Origin: Achromobacter insuavis
GTDB lineage: Bacteria > Pseudomonadota > Gammaproteobacteria > Burkholderiales > Burkholderiaceae_B
Direction of reading: 5' to 3'
Assembly: GCF_902859645.1 (NCBI RefSeq)
Contig: NZ_CADIJR010000001.1
Location: 186,001-250,000 of the forward strand
DNA length: 64,000 bases
Shown here: in pieces, positions 52,554-63,257 of the stretch
How the letters are laid out: each line of letters begins with the position of its first letter
Position numbering within the stretch: position 1 is the first letter of the stretch
Notes under the pieces: model-generated
Databases searched by the model: none
What the model saw: the letters and a program-made list of their open reading frames with translations, nothing else
Told to the model about the DNA's origin: nothing
Program-made: the position numbers and the translations under genes

Positions 52554-53534
52554 ATGCAACGTAGGGAATTCATTACCGGCGCCGCGGCGCTGGGGGCGGC
52601 GCTCGTCCTGCCATCGGCCAGGGCGCAGCAACCGCTGCCGCCGGGGCCGGTCAAGATCGTGGTGGGATTTCCGGCGGGCGGCGGCACCGATGTGCTGGCG
52701 CGCCTGCTGGGCCAGAAGCTGGGCGTGATGTGGGGCATCCCGGTGATCGTCGAGAACCGCGCCGGCGCGGCCGGCATCATCGCCGCCGAGCAGGTGGCGC
52801 GCCAGCCGCCCGATGGCAACACGCTGCTGATGGCGCATGTCAACAGCCACGGCATCGCGCCGGGCCTGCAGCCCAAACTGGCCTATTCGGCCGAGCGCGA
52901 TTTCTCGCCGATCGCGCTGGTGGGCAAGACGCCGACGCTGCTGATCGGCGGCGCGGCGCAGCCGGCCAAGACGCTGCCCGAGCTGGTGGCGCTGTGCCGC
53001 GCGCAACCCGGCAAGATCATCTTCGGTTCGGCCGGCAGCGGGTCGGCGCAGCACTTGGCGCTGGAGATTTTCAAGGCCCGCGCCGGCATCGACGTGCTGC
53101 ACGTGCCCTACAAGGGCTCGGCGCCGCTGATGAACGATCTGCTGGGCGGCCACGTGCAGTATTGCTTCGAGGGCATGACCACGGCCACGCCTTTGATCCA
53201 GTCCGGCAAGGTGCTGGCGCTGGCGCAGACGCTGCAGCAGCGTTCCAAGAGCCAGCCCGACGTGCCGACGGTGGCCGAGCAGGGCTACCCCGGGTTCGAG
53301 GCCAGCATCTGGTTCGGCATGGTGGGTCCGGCCAAAATGCCCGCCGACATGATCGCGCGCATGAACCAGGACATCGACCGCGTCCTGGCCATGGCCGACG
53401 TGCAGGAAAAGCTGGCGCAGGTTGGCGCGGAAGACGGCGGCGGCAGCGTGCAGCGCTTCGCCGACTTCATGCGCGACGAGCAGCGCAAGTACGCCAAGAC
53501 CATCCAGGACGCGAAGATCGTGGCCGAGGGGTAG
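52554..53534 (+). CDS. Bug/TctC-family periplasmic solute receptor
   Basis: A 326-residue tripartite tricarboxylate-type receptor. The leader MQRREFITGAAALGAALVLPSARAQ has a twin-arginine look and is cut near residue 25. Family signatures are VKIVVGFPAGGGTDVLAR and VPYKGSAPLMNDLLGGHVQ. Bug receptors are greatly expanded in Bordetella and Achromobacter and bind carboxylates; most, like this one, lack adjacent TctAB membrane genes. It probably delivers the substrate for the enolase/lyase pair. ATG 52554 has a GAGGAG box. Confidence 0.92.
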   Translation: MQRREFITGAAALGAALVLPSARAQQPLPPGPVKIVVGFPAGGGTDVLARLLGQKLGVMWGIPVIVENRAGAAGIIAAEQVARQPPDGNTLLMAHVNSHGIAPGLQPKLAYSAERDFSPIALVGKTPTLLIGGAAQPAKTLPELVALCRAQPGKIIFGSAGSGSAQHLALEIFKARAGIDVLHVPYKGSAPLMNDLLGGHVQYCFEGMTTATPLIQSGKVLALAQTLQQRSKSQPDVPTVAEQGYPGFEASIWFGMVGPAKMPADMIARMNQDIDRVLAMADVQEKLAQVGAEDGGGSVQRFADFMRDEQRKYAKTIQDAKIVAEG

Positions 53535-53573
53535 GGCGGGATTAGGGGAAAATACCGCGGCAAGCGTGCAAAG

Positions 53574-53606
53574 AAAAAGGCCAATCCCGAGGGATTGGCC
53601 TTTTTT
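53574..53606. terminator. Bidirectional intrinsic terminator
   Basis: AAAAAGGCCAATCCC-GA-GGGATTGGCCTTTTTT: a 15-bp stem with A/T runs on both sides. It ends the catabolic cluster on plus and the tRNA-Ser transcript on minus. Confidence 0.92.
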
Positions 53607-53611
53607 GAATA

Positions 53612-53703
<92 letters not shown>

Positions 53704-53960
53704 GTGGCTGGGTTCCGCAACGGTGAAATTCCAGTGGCCGGTATCAGGGGCGAGCCCATCAGCGGTTCCTGGTTTCCCACGATCAGATTCCTGGTCGGAA
53801 GAATCTGCGTTGTCGGAGCAGCGAAGCCCGCAATTCTACAGCAAAAAAAACTTTTGTGTAAAGCCTTTCGATGTCGGGCGCTTCAGACGGTTTCCCCGGC
53901 TTTCCCGTTGGGCAATCTTTGCGCAGAATCGGACTGTCTCGATCCGCACGCCTCGCGCCG

Positions 53961-55205
53961 ATGAATCTGATCCTCATCCTGTTGCTTGCCGCCGTCCTGT
54001 GCGTGCCGCTGACCCAGCGGCTGGGGCTGGGCGCGATCCCGGGCTACCTGCTGGCCGGCGTGCTGGTGGGGCCGTCGTGCCTGAAGCTGGTGACCGACGT
54101 GGGCGACATGGTCAATGTGTCGCAGTGGGGCGTGGTGATGATGCTGTTCATCATCGGCCTGGAGCTGGCGCCGCGGCGCCTGTGGGCCATGCGCCACGAG
54201 GTGTTCACGCTGGGGGCGTCGCAGATGCTGGCCTGCGGGCTGCTGCTGGGGCTGGTGTTCGGCGCCGCGCTGCGCCATCTGGCCGGCATGGGCTGGCAGG
54301 TGGCGGTGCTGTGCGGGCTGTCGCTGGCCCTGTCGTCCACCGCGGTGGCCATGCGGCTGCTGGAAGAGCGCGGCCTGACGCGCACGCCGATGGGGCGCTC
54401 GGCGCTGGGGGTGCTGCTGTTCCAGGACATGGCGGCGATCCCGATGCTGGTGGCGGCCGGACTGCTGGGCAGCGGCCAGGCGTCGGAGCCGTCGTTCAAG
54501 GAAGCGCTGGTGGCGGTGGCGGTGGTGGCGGTGGCCTACCGGCTGCGGCTGCTGGGCTGGGCGGCCAAGGCGCAGTTGAAGGAATTGTTCACCGCGGCGG
54601 CGCTGCTGATGGTGATCGGCGCCGCCCAGCTGTTCAACTACGCCGGCCTGTCGGCGGGCCTGGGCGGCTTCCTGGTGGGGGTGCTGATGGCCGAGTCGCG
54701 CTATCGCGACGAACTGGAAAACGCCATCGAGCCGTTCAAGGGGCTGCTGCTGGGCCTGTTCTTCGTCGCGATCGGCATGTCCGTGAACCTGCACGTGGTG
54801 GCGGATCACTGGGCCTTCATCCTGGCGGGCGTGACGGCGCTGCTGCTGGTCAAGGCGCTGGTGCTGTACGGCTTCGCGCGGTTCCTGGGCCTGCCGCGCT
54901 ATCACCGCCTGCTGTTCGCCATGGTGCTGGCGCAGGGCGGTGAATTCAGCTTCGCCATCTTCAACGAGGCCTGGAGCAACCGCCTGATGGACCTGGACCA
55001 GCGCGACGTGCTGGCGGTGGTGGTGGCGGTGTCGATGGGCGTGGTGCCGATCCTGATCAAGCTGCTCGAGCGCGTGCCGGAGCGCCTGGGGGGCATGGCG
55101 GACCTGCCGGCGCCGCCGCCCGCCGAGACGGCGCAGGACCGGTCGGATTCCGCGCCGCCGCCGCGCCAGGCGGAGCCGCCGGATTCCCCGTCGCCGCATC
55201 CTTGA
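53961..55205 (+). CDS. Kef-type cation:proton antiporter membrane domain (CPA2) without RCK domain
   Basis: A 414-residue membrane protein with about 12 helices, matching the Na+/H+ exchanger domain of KefB/KefC. Key segments are IPGYLLAGVLVGPS, LFQDMAAIPML and GGFLVGVLMAESRYRDELE, then FFVAIGMSVNL. Kef proteins (about 600 residues) carry a C-terminal TrkA-N/RCK NAD-binding domain; here the chain stops after a Pro-rich tail (residues 375-414). The start at 53961 opens the first helix. A KefG-type ancillary subunit is not seen. Confidence 0.88.
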   Translation: MNLILILLLAAVLCVPLTQRLGLGAIPGYLLAGVLVGPSCLKLVTDVGDMVNVSQWGVVMMLFIIGLELAPRRLWAMRHEVFTLGASQMLACGLLLGLVFGAALRHLAGMGWQVAVLCGLSLALSSTAVAMRLLEERGLTRTPMGRSALGVLLFQDMAAIPMLVAAGLLGSGQASEPSFKEALVAVAVVAVAYRLRLLGWAAKAQLKELFTAAALLMVIGAAQLFNYAGLSAGLGGFLVGVLMAESRYRDELENAIEPFKGLLLGLFFVAIGMSVNLHVVADHWAFILAGVTALLLVKALVLYGFARFLGLPRYHRLLFAMVLAQGGEFSFAIFNEAWSNRLMDLDQRDVLAVVVAVSMGVVPILIKLLERVPERLGGMADLPAPPPAETAQDRSDSAPPPRQAEPPDSPSPHP

Positions 55206-55353
55206 CCCCGCGCCGCGTGGGGGCATGGCATGATGGGCGCCTTGCCGGGCAGCTACACTTGACGCTGTTTTTCAGCCCGTGTTTCGCCCACGGCGGCGGC
55301 CGGCGCGTTCCGGCCGCCGCCCGCCTTCCGCGCCCCGCCACAGGAGAACATCT

Positions 55354-56136
55354 ATGCTCAAAGGAAAAGTCGCAGTCGTCACCGGTTCCACCAGCGGGAT
55401 CGGCCTGGGTATCGCCACCGCGCTGGCCGCGCAGGGCGCCGATATCGTCCTGAACGGCTTCGGCGACGCCGCCGAGATCGAAAAGGTGCGCGCCGGCCTG
55501 GCCGCCCAGCATGGCGTCAAGGTGCTGTACGACGGCGCCGACCTGTCCAAGGGCGAGGCCGTGCGCGGCCTGGTCGACAACGCGGTGCGCCAGATGGGCC
55601 GCATCGACATCCTGGTCAACAACGCCGGCATCCAGCACACCGCGCTGATCGAGGACTTTCCCACCGAAAAATGGGACGCCATCCTGGCGCTGAACCTGTC
55701 GGCCGTGTTCCATGGCACCGCCGCCGCGCTGCCGCACATGAAGAAGCAGGGCTTCGGCCGCATCATCAACATCGCCTCGGCGCACGGCCTGGTGGCCTCG
55801 GCCAACAAGTCGGCCTACGTCGCCGCCAAGCACGGCGTGGTGGGCTTCACCAAGGTGACCGCGCTGGAAACCGCCGGCCAGGGCATCACCGCCAACGCCA
55901 TCTGCCCGGGCTGGGTGCGCACTCCGCTGGTCGAAAAGCAGATCTCGGCGCTGGCCGAAAAGAACGGCGTCGACCAGGAAACCGCCGCGCGCGAACTGCT
56001 CAGCGAAAAGCAGCCGTCGCTGCAATTCGTCACGCCCGAACAACTGGGCGGCACGGCCGTCTTCCTGGCCTCCGATGCCGCCGCGCAAATCACCGGCACG
56101 ACCGTCTCCGTCGATGGCGGCTGGACGGCGCGCTGA
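55354..56136 (+). CDS. bdhA: D-3-hydroxybutyrate dehydrogenase
   Basis: A 260-residue short-chain dehydrogenase that interconverts 3-hydroxybutyrate and acetoacetate with NAD, in polyhydroxybutyrate and ketone-body metabolism. The nucleotide motif is TGSTSGIGLGIA, the active site NNAGIQH and SAYVAAKHGVVGFTK, with the catalytic Ser in NIASAHG. The substrate-specific AICPGWVRTPLVEKQI segment is that of BdhA. ATG 55354 has a CAGGAGAA box. yaaA follows after 16 nt. Confidence 0.93.
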   Translation: MLKGKVAVVTGSTSGIGLGIATALAAQGADIVLNGFGDAAEIEKVRAGLAAQHGVKVLYDGADLSKGEAVRGLVDNAVRQMGRIDILVNNAGIQHTALIEDFPTEKWDAILALNLSAVFHGTAAALPHMKKQGFGRIINIASAHGLVASANKSAYVAAKHGVVGFTKVTALETAGQGITANAICPGWVRTPLVEKQISALAEKNGVDQETAARELLSEKQPSLQFVTPEQLGGTAVFLASDAAAQITGTTVSVDGGWTAR

Positions 56137-56152
56137 TCAAAGGAATCTCCGA

Positions 56153-56923
56153 ATGCTGTTTCTGCTTTCCCCCGCCAAGAAGCTGGACTACGACTCGCCG
56201 GTGCACGTCGAGACGCACACCCAGCCGCTGTTCGTGGACCAGGCCGCCGGCCTGATCAAGGTCCTGAAGACCAAGACCGCGGACGACATCGCCGAACTGA
56301 TGAGCCTGAGCCCGGCCCTGTCCGAGCTCAACGTGCAGCGCTACGGCCACTGGAATCGCACCTTCACGCAGGCCAATTCGCGCCAGGCCGTGCTGGCCTT
56401 CAATGGCGACGTGTATGAAGGCCTGGAGGCCTCGACGCTGTCGGCCAGGCAGCTGGACTGGGCCCAGGAACACGTGGCCATCCTCAGCGGCCTGTATGGC
56501 GTGCTGCGGCCGCTCGACCTGATGCAGCCGTACCGCCTGGAAATGGGCACGCGCCTGGAAACGCCCAAGGGCAAGAACCTGTACGAATACTGGGGCAGCG
56601 GCATCGCCGACTACCTCAACGAGCGCCAGGCCGGCCAGAAGGCGCCGGTCATCGTCAACCTGGCGTCCGAAGAGTATTTCAAGTCGGTCGACCTGAAGGC
56701 GCTCAAGGCGCGCGTGGTGCAGTGCGTGTTCCAGGACTGGAAGAACGGCGCCTGGAAGATCATCAGCTTCCACGCCAAGCGCGCGCGCGGCCTGATGGCG
56801 CGCTACGCCATCCTGCACAAGGTGTCCAAGCCCGAGGGCCTGCACGGCTTCGACCTGGAAGGCTATCAGTACGACGCCTCGGCCTCCACCGAAAACAAGC
56901 TGGTGTTCCGCCGCAAGCTCTGA
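56153..56923 (+). CDS. yaaA: Peroxide stress protein YaaA
   Basis: A 256-residue DUF328 protein that limits free iron and protects DNA during peroxide stress in E. coli. The start MLFLLSPAKKLDYD, the FNGDVYEGLEA segment and FHAKRARGLMARY are all typical. Start ATG 56153 is fixed by this conserved N-terminus. It lies 16 nt after bdhA, so the two may be co-transcribed. A strong terminator follows. Confidence 0.95.
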   Translation: MLFLLSPAKKLDYDSPVHVETHTQPLFVDQAAGLIKVLKTKTADDIAELMSLSPALSELNVQRYGHWNRTFTQANSRQAVLAFNGDVYEGLEASTLSARQLDWAQEHVAILSGLYGVLRPLDLMQPYRLEMGTRLETPKGKNLYEYWGSGIADYLNERQAGQKAPVIVNLASEEYFKSVDLKALKARVVQCVFQDWKNGAWKIISFHAKRARGLMARYAILHKVSKPEGLHGFDLEGYQYDASASTENKLVFRRKL

Positions 56924-56943
56924 GCGATCCGGACGCGCCAGGT

Positions 56944-56978
56944 AAAAAGCCGGCCCCTGATCGGGGCCGGCTTTTTTT
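56944..56978. terminator. Intrinsic terminator
   Basis: AAAAAGCCGGCCCC-TGAT-era stem pairing with GGGGCCGGCTTTTTTT: a 14-bp stem and a 4-nt loop, with A/T runs on both sides. It serves bdhA-yaaA on plus and probably the convergent FUSC gene on minus. Confidence 0.88.
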
Positions 56979-57002
56979 GTGCTGGAAGCGTGCGTGGATG
57001 CG

Positions 57003-59225
57003 TCAGGCCGGCGCCGCCACCGGCGGCGCGTGCTGCGGATCGGCCAGCGCGTGCAGCTCCTGGCGGATCATGTGGGTGGCCTTGAGCATCTGTTTGACCG
57101 GATAGACCAGCGCCGCCTGTTCGCCTTCGGTGTCGAACTGGGTGGGCAGGTCGGCGGGCGCCTGCGCGCGGTTCTCGTCCAGCAGGTCGACCATGCCGGC
57201 CAGCGCCCGCTGCACCGCCTCGGGCGTGGCCGGCAAAGCGGCCAGGATGGGAATGGCGGCGGTGATCTGCGAGGCCAGCACGTGGTTCTGGATCAGCAGG
57301 TTGTTCAGTTCTGGCACGCTGACCTGGTGCGACTTGGGCTCGCTCATCATGCGGTAGAAGGCCTCGGCGAAATTGCTGAAGGCGATGTGCACGTTCTTGC
57401 GCGCCAGGCGCCAGGCCAGGTCGGCGTCGGTGACCGCGGGCGTCGCGTCGGCGGCCGCGCCCACCGGCGCGCCATGCGTCTGCATCGCTTCCACGTAGCG
57501 CATGCCGGCCATCAGGTATTCCCGGTTGGCGCGGGTGGCGGCCGCCGCCAGCGGCTTGAGGTAGCGCGCCTCCCACCACGGCAGGATGTAGCTGCACACC
57601 AGCGCCAGCGCGCAGCCGATCAGCGTGTCGATGGCGCGTTCGCCGATCACCGACATCGACACCGTGCCGGGCGAGACGAAGTGGAACACCAGCACCACGA
57701 ACAGCGTGTTGAAGATGGCGCTGGCCATGTAGTTCAGCTGCACCATGCTGTTGCCCATGATGCAGGCGCCCATCAGCACCGCGAACAGGATGGCGGGCTT
57801 GTCGGTGACGTTGAACAGCAGCAGCGCGCAGATGCAGCCGATCAGCGTGCCCATCAGGCGCCAGCCGTTGCGCTGGCGGGTCAGCGCGAAGCCCGGCTTC
57901 ATGATGATGACGATGGTCAGCATGATCCAGTAGTTGTGCGCCGAGAACGCCGGCGACAGCCAGCGGCTGGCCAGCGTCATGGCGATGGCGGCGGCGGCCG
58001 TCACGCGCAGCGCATAGCGGAAATGCGGGGAATCCAGCCGCAGGTTGCTGGTCAGCAGGCCGACCCGGAATTCCTGGCGCGAGATGAAGCGCGTCAGCGA
58101 CTTGTTGATGCGCAGCACGTCGGTGGGCTGGGCGTGGGGCGAGGCGGCGGTGTGGTCGGCCAGCCGGTCGACGATGCGGGCTGAGTTGCGCAGCCGCCGC
58201 AGCACCTGCACGATCAGCGCCAGCATTTCCGGCTCGCGCTCGCCCAGGCCCTGCTGCTTGAGCTGTTCGATCTCGTATTCGATGGCGCGCAGCTCGGCCT
58301 TGGCGCTGCTGCGGTACTGCACCTTGCGGCCGCGCGACACGTCCAGCGCGATGCGGTTCAGCTCCAGCGACATCTTCACCAGCGCGTCGCGCATGAACAT
58401 CAGGCAGTCGTTGCCGGCCAGCGCGCGCCGCAGCGCGGCGTAGTCGGTGTGGGTGGCCACCAGCGTGTCGAGCAGTTGCAGCATGTCGACGAACATGTTC
58501 CAGATCATCACGCGGCGGCGGTCGCCCAGGCCCTTGCCGCGGGGCAGGGCGCGCAGCACCATGTCGCGCGCGGCCTGGTGCTTCTCGGTCATGATCGACT
58601 GGCGCTGGATCAGGTTGCGGTAGGCCTCGTCCAGGTCGGCGGTCTCGTCGTAGAACGCGGCGCGCGCGGCGACATAATCGGCGGTGGCGAACAACGCCAC
58701 CGACATCGCCTGCTGCTCCTCGCGCAGCCAGAACAGGCGCGAGAACCCCAGGCTGAAGGCCACGTAGAACAGCGCCCCGCCCAGGGTCGCGGCGGCGTGC
58801 GCCAGCACCTCGTGGGCCTCGAGCGGCGAATGCATGGTCAGCGTCATCAGCAGCAGGCCGGCAAAGCCGATCAGGCCGCCGCGCTTGCCGAACACCGTGA
58901 ACATGGAATAGACGAAGCACTGCGCGATGACCACCAGCCAGATCAGCACGGGATGGGTCGAGGCCAGGCCGGTGATGATGACGGTCAGCGTGCCCAGCGC
59001 CGCGCCGCCCAGCATCTCGTTGGTGCGATGCCGCTGCGGGCCGCCGGGCTGGTCGATGATGGCCAGGCACTGGGCGCCGAAGGTGGCGACCAGGCCGGTG
59101 GTGTAGTGGCCGAACAGTCCGCCCAGCACCAGCACCGGCAACAGCATGCCGACCCCCTGGCGCACCCCTCCGAAGAAGTAGTGGCTGTAGAGGAAGCGGC
59201 GAATGCTGGCAATGCGCAGATCCAT
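57003..59225 (-). CDS. FUSC family membrane protein (YccS/YhfK type)
   Basis: A 740-residue inner-membrane protein with two blocks of about five or six helices (roughly 25-175 and 395-545) and two soluble domains, the arrangement of the YccS/YhfK and aromatic-acid exporter family. LMTLTMHSPLEAHEVLAHAAATLGGALFYV lies in the first block and NYWIMLTIVIIMKPGFALTRQRNGWRLMGTLIG in the second; the latter is the FUSC signature. Related AaeB works in efflux of aromatic carboxylates; no AaeA-type partner is seen here. Start 59225 (MDLRIASIRRF) matches the YccS-type N-terminus. Confidence 0.9.
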   Translation of the reverse strand: MDLRIASIRRFLYSHYFFGGVRQGVGMLLPVLVLGGLFGHYTTGLVATFGAQCLAIIDQPGGPQRHRTNEMLGGAALGTLTVIITGLASTHPVLIWLVVIAQCFVYSMFTVFGKRGGLIGFAGLLLMTLTMHSPLEAHEVLAHAAATLGGALFYVAFSLGFSRLFWLREEQQAMSVALFATADYVAARAAFYDETADLDEAYRNLIQRQSIMTEKHQAARDMVLRALPRGKGLGDRRRVMIWNMFVDMLQLLDTLVATHTDYAALRRALAGNDCLMFMRDALVKMSLELNRIALDVSRGRKVQYRSSAKAELRAIEYEIEQLKQQGLGEREPEMLALIVQVLRRLRNSARIVDRLADHTAASPHAQPTDVLRINKSLTRFISRQEFRVGLLTSNLRLDSPHFRYALRVTAAAAIAMTLASRWLSPAFSAHNYWIMLTIVIIMKPGFALTRQRNGWRLMGTLIGCICALLLFNVTDKPAILFAVLMGACIMGNSMVQLNYMASAIFNTLFVVLVFHFVSPGTVSMSVIGERAIDTLIGCALALVCSYILPWWEARYLKPLAAAATRANREYLMAGMRYVEAMQTHGAPVGAAADATPAVTDADLAWRLARKNVHIAFSNFAEAFYRMMSEPKSHQVSVPELNNLLIQNHVLASQITAAIPILAALPATPEAVQRALAGMVDLLDENRAQAPADLPTQFDTEGEQAALVYPVKQMLKATHMIRQELHALADPQHAPPVAAPA

Positions 59226-59719
59226 GGGCGGCGGGGCTCGGTTCCGGGTGACGCGTCAAGTATAGAGAGGCTGGCTGCGTTTTAGGGGTCGGATGGTTAC
59301 CAGACTTTCCCGCAGTGGCCGGCGCGACTTCCGTGCAACGTCCGCGAAACCTCGATTTGCTAGCTTTGACGCAACGCGGTAAATTGCTCCACTTGCGCCG
59401 GTCTGCCTATCCGAAACCGGTGCGATGAGGCGGATGGCCAGGGTCACCTCCCAGCCATCCTGCAGCAGATACATTTGCCGTTGGCCGCGCCACAAGCGTG
59501 TGTTGCCAAGGCTTCCATTTCGACCTCCAGCGTCCCCCAGGGGCGTTAGCACTGCGTTCTGTCGAGCGTGTGCCGGGTCGGCAGGGTGTCCGGGTGGCGT
59601 GGCTCCGTGAGCCGCTAAGCGCCGGATCATGTTGCCGTAGCCGGTATGGGTTCAGTTGCCGCCGTATCCGGGCGCGCAGCAGTCAGGGTTGCAGGGCCGG
59701 TTTTGAAAGGAAAGACAAC
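59226..59719. other. Long leader region of the ilv operon
   Basis: 494 bp between FUSC (minus) and ilvB (plus). A promoter candidate lies at 59357-59385 and a short valine-rich reading frame at 59646-59729. No clear attenuator hairpin with a T-run is visible. A 124-codon minus-strand reading frame (59256-59630) has no family resemblance or ribosome-binding site and is not called. Confidence 0.45.
59357..59385 (+). promoter_or_regulatory. Candidate sigma-70 promoter of ilvBNC
   Basis: TTGCTA (59357-59362), a 17-bp spacer and TAAATT (59380-59385). It would give a leader of about 330 nt before ilvB. Confidence 0.35.
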
Positions 59720-61435
59720 ATGGAAATGAATGGCGCCGATATCGTCGTGCGCTGCCTGGCCGATGAAGGCGTGGAACACGTTTTCGGCTACCCTGGCGGC
59801 GCGGTGCTCTACATCTACGACGCGATTTTCAAGCAGGACAAATTCCAGCATATCCTGGTTCGTCACGAGCAAGCCGCCGTGCACGCGGCCGATGCCTACT
59901 CGCGCTCGTCGCAGAAGGTCGGCGTCTGCATCGTGACCAGCGGTCCGGGCGTGACCAATGCCGTCACCGGCATCGCCACCGCCTACATGGACTCCATCCC
60001 CATGGTCATCATCAGCGGGCAGGTGCCCACTGCGGCCATTGGCGAGGACGCCTTCCAGGAATGCGACACCGTCGGCATCACCCGTCCCTGCGTCAAGCAC
60101 AACTTCCTGGTGCGTGACGTCAAGGACCTGGCCGAAACCATGCGCCGCGCGTTCTACATCGCGCGCACCGGCCGTCCCGGCCCGGTGCTGGTGGACATCC
60201 CCAAGGACATCACCGTCGCGCAGTGCAAGTACACCCCGCCCAAGGGCGAGATCTCGATGCGTTCCTACGCGCCCGTCAACAAGGGCCACCAGGGGCAGAT
60301 CAAGAAAGCCGTGCAGATGCTGCTGGCCGCCGAGCGGCCGATGATCTACACCGGCGGCGGGGTCATCCTGTCGAACGCCGCGCCCGAGCTGAACAAGCTC
60401 GTGTCGCAACTGGGCGCTCCCTGCACCAGCACCCTGATGGGCCTGGGCGGCTTCCCCGCCAGCAGCGGCCAGTTCGTCGGCATGCCCGGCATGCACGGCA
60501 CCTACGAGGCCAACATGGCGATGCAGCACTGCGACGTGCTGCTGGCCATCGGCGCCCGTTTCGACGACCGCGTGATCGGCAATCCCAAGCACTTCGCCCA
60601 GAACGCCCGCAAGATCATCCATATCGATATCGACCCGTCGTCGATCTCCAAGCGCGTGCGCGTGGACGTCCCGATCGTCGGCAACGTCAAGGATGTGCTG
60701 GCCGACCTGAGCGCGCAGTACGAGGCCGCCGCCGCCGAGCACAAGCCGGCTTCCATCGCCAAGTGGTGGGAGCAGGTCGAGACCTGGCGCGGCAAGGAAT
60801 GCCTCAAGTTCGCCAATTCGGACGAGGTCATCAAGCCGCAGTACGTGGTGGAAAAGCTCTGGGAAGTGACCGGCGGCGACGCCTTCGTCACCTCCGACGT
60901 GGGCCAGCACCAGATGTGGGCGGCGCAGTACTACAAGTTCGACAAGCCGCGCCGCTGGATCAACTCCGGCGGCCTGGGCACCATGGGGGTGGGCCTGCCC
61001 TACGCCATGGGCGTGCAGATGGCCAATCCGGGTCATGACATCGCCGTGATCACCGGCGAGGCCTCGATCCAGATGAACATCCAGGAACTGTCGACCTGCG
61101 CCCAGTACCGCCTGACGCCCAAGATCGTCTGCCTGAACAACCGCTTCCTGGGCATGGTCCGGCAGTGGCAGCAGATCGACTACGGCTCGCGCTACTCCGA
61201 GTCGTACATGGATTCGCTGCCCGACTTCGTCAAGGTGGCCGAGGCCTACGGCCACGTGGGCCTGCGCATCGAGCGCCCGGCCGACGTCGAGCCGGCGCTG
61301 CGCGAAGCGTTCAAGAAGCACAAGGAGCGCCTGGTCTTCCTGGACTTCATCACCGACCGCACCGAAAACGTGTGGCCGATGGTCAAGGCCGGCCGCGGGC
61401 TGACCGAAATGCTGCTCGGCTCTGAAGACCTGTAA
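59720..61435 (+). CDS. ilvB: Acetolactate synthase large (catalytic) subunit
   Basis: A 571-residue ThDP/FAD enzyme that condenses pyruvate to acetolactate, or pyruvate plus 2-oxobutyrate, in valine, leucine and isoleucine synthesis. The catalytic Glu is in VRHEQAAVHAADAY; IGARFDDRVIGN marks the FAD domain. The ThDP/Mg motif reads TGEASIQMN where most enzymes have TGDGSIQMN, so Asp is replaced by Glu and Gly by Ala. ATG 59720 follows an AAAGGAAAG box. ilvN follows after 10 nt. Confidence 0.96.
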   Translation: MEMNGADIVVRCLADEGVEHVFGYPGGAVLYIYDAIFKQDKFQHILVRHEQAAVHAADAYSRSSQKVGVCIVTSGPGVTNAVTGIATAYMDSIPMVIISGQVPTAAIGEDAFQECDTVGITRPCVKHNFLVRDVKDLAETMRRAFYIARTGRPGPVLVDIPKDITVAQCKYTPPKGEISMRSYAPVNKGHQGQIKKAVQMLLAAERPMIYTGGGVILSNAAPELNKLVSQLGAPCTSTLMGLGGFPASSGQFVGMPGMHGTYEANMAMQHCDVLLAIGARFDDRVIGNPKHFAQNARKIIHIDIDPSSISKRVRVDVPIVGNVKDVLADLSAQYEAAAAEHKPASIAKWWEQVETWRGKECLKFANSDEVIKPQYVVEKLWEVTGGDAFVTSDVGQHQMWAAQYYKFDKPRRWINSGGLGTMGVGLPYAMGVQMANPGHDIAVITGEASIQMNIQELSTCAQYRLTPKIVCLNNRFLGMVRQWQQIDYGSRYSESYMDSLPDFVKVAEAYGHVGLRIERPADVEPALREAFKKHKERLVFLDFITDRTENVWPMVKAGRGLTEMLLGSEDL

Positions 61436-61445
61436 GGAGGCCACC

Positions 61446-63022
<1,577 letters not shown>

Positions 63023-63069
63023 TTCCGGTTTCCGCGCGGGGTTTGCGCCCCGCGCGCACCGGCCGAAAG

Positions 63070-63099
63070 CGGCATGCCTCGCGAGGGCATGCCGTTTTT
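63070..63099 (+). terminator. Intrinsic terminator after ilvC
   Basis: CGGCATGCC and GGCATGCCG form a 9-bp stem with a short loop, then TTTTTA. It lies 48 nt after the ilvC stop. Confidence 0.82.
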
Positions 63100-63257
63100 A
63101 TTTGCGCAGAAAGTGCGCGAAGGCGGGCGCGCCGCCGGGGCGCGGGCGGGCTTTTCGCGCCGGCGGGGCCGGATCGCGGCGGGCATGCCCCTTGCTGCGG
63201 CCCGTTGTGGGGCCAGATGAGTTAACCTTTCAATGTCTGTCGTAAGTAATTGAGACC

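Noticed and set aside
59256-59630. A 124-codon minus-strand frame in the ilv leader
   Set aside because: No ribosome-binding site, no family resemblance, and it covers the candidate ilvB promoter.
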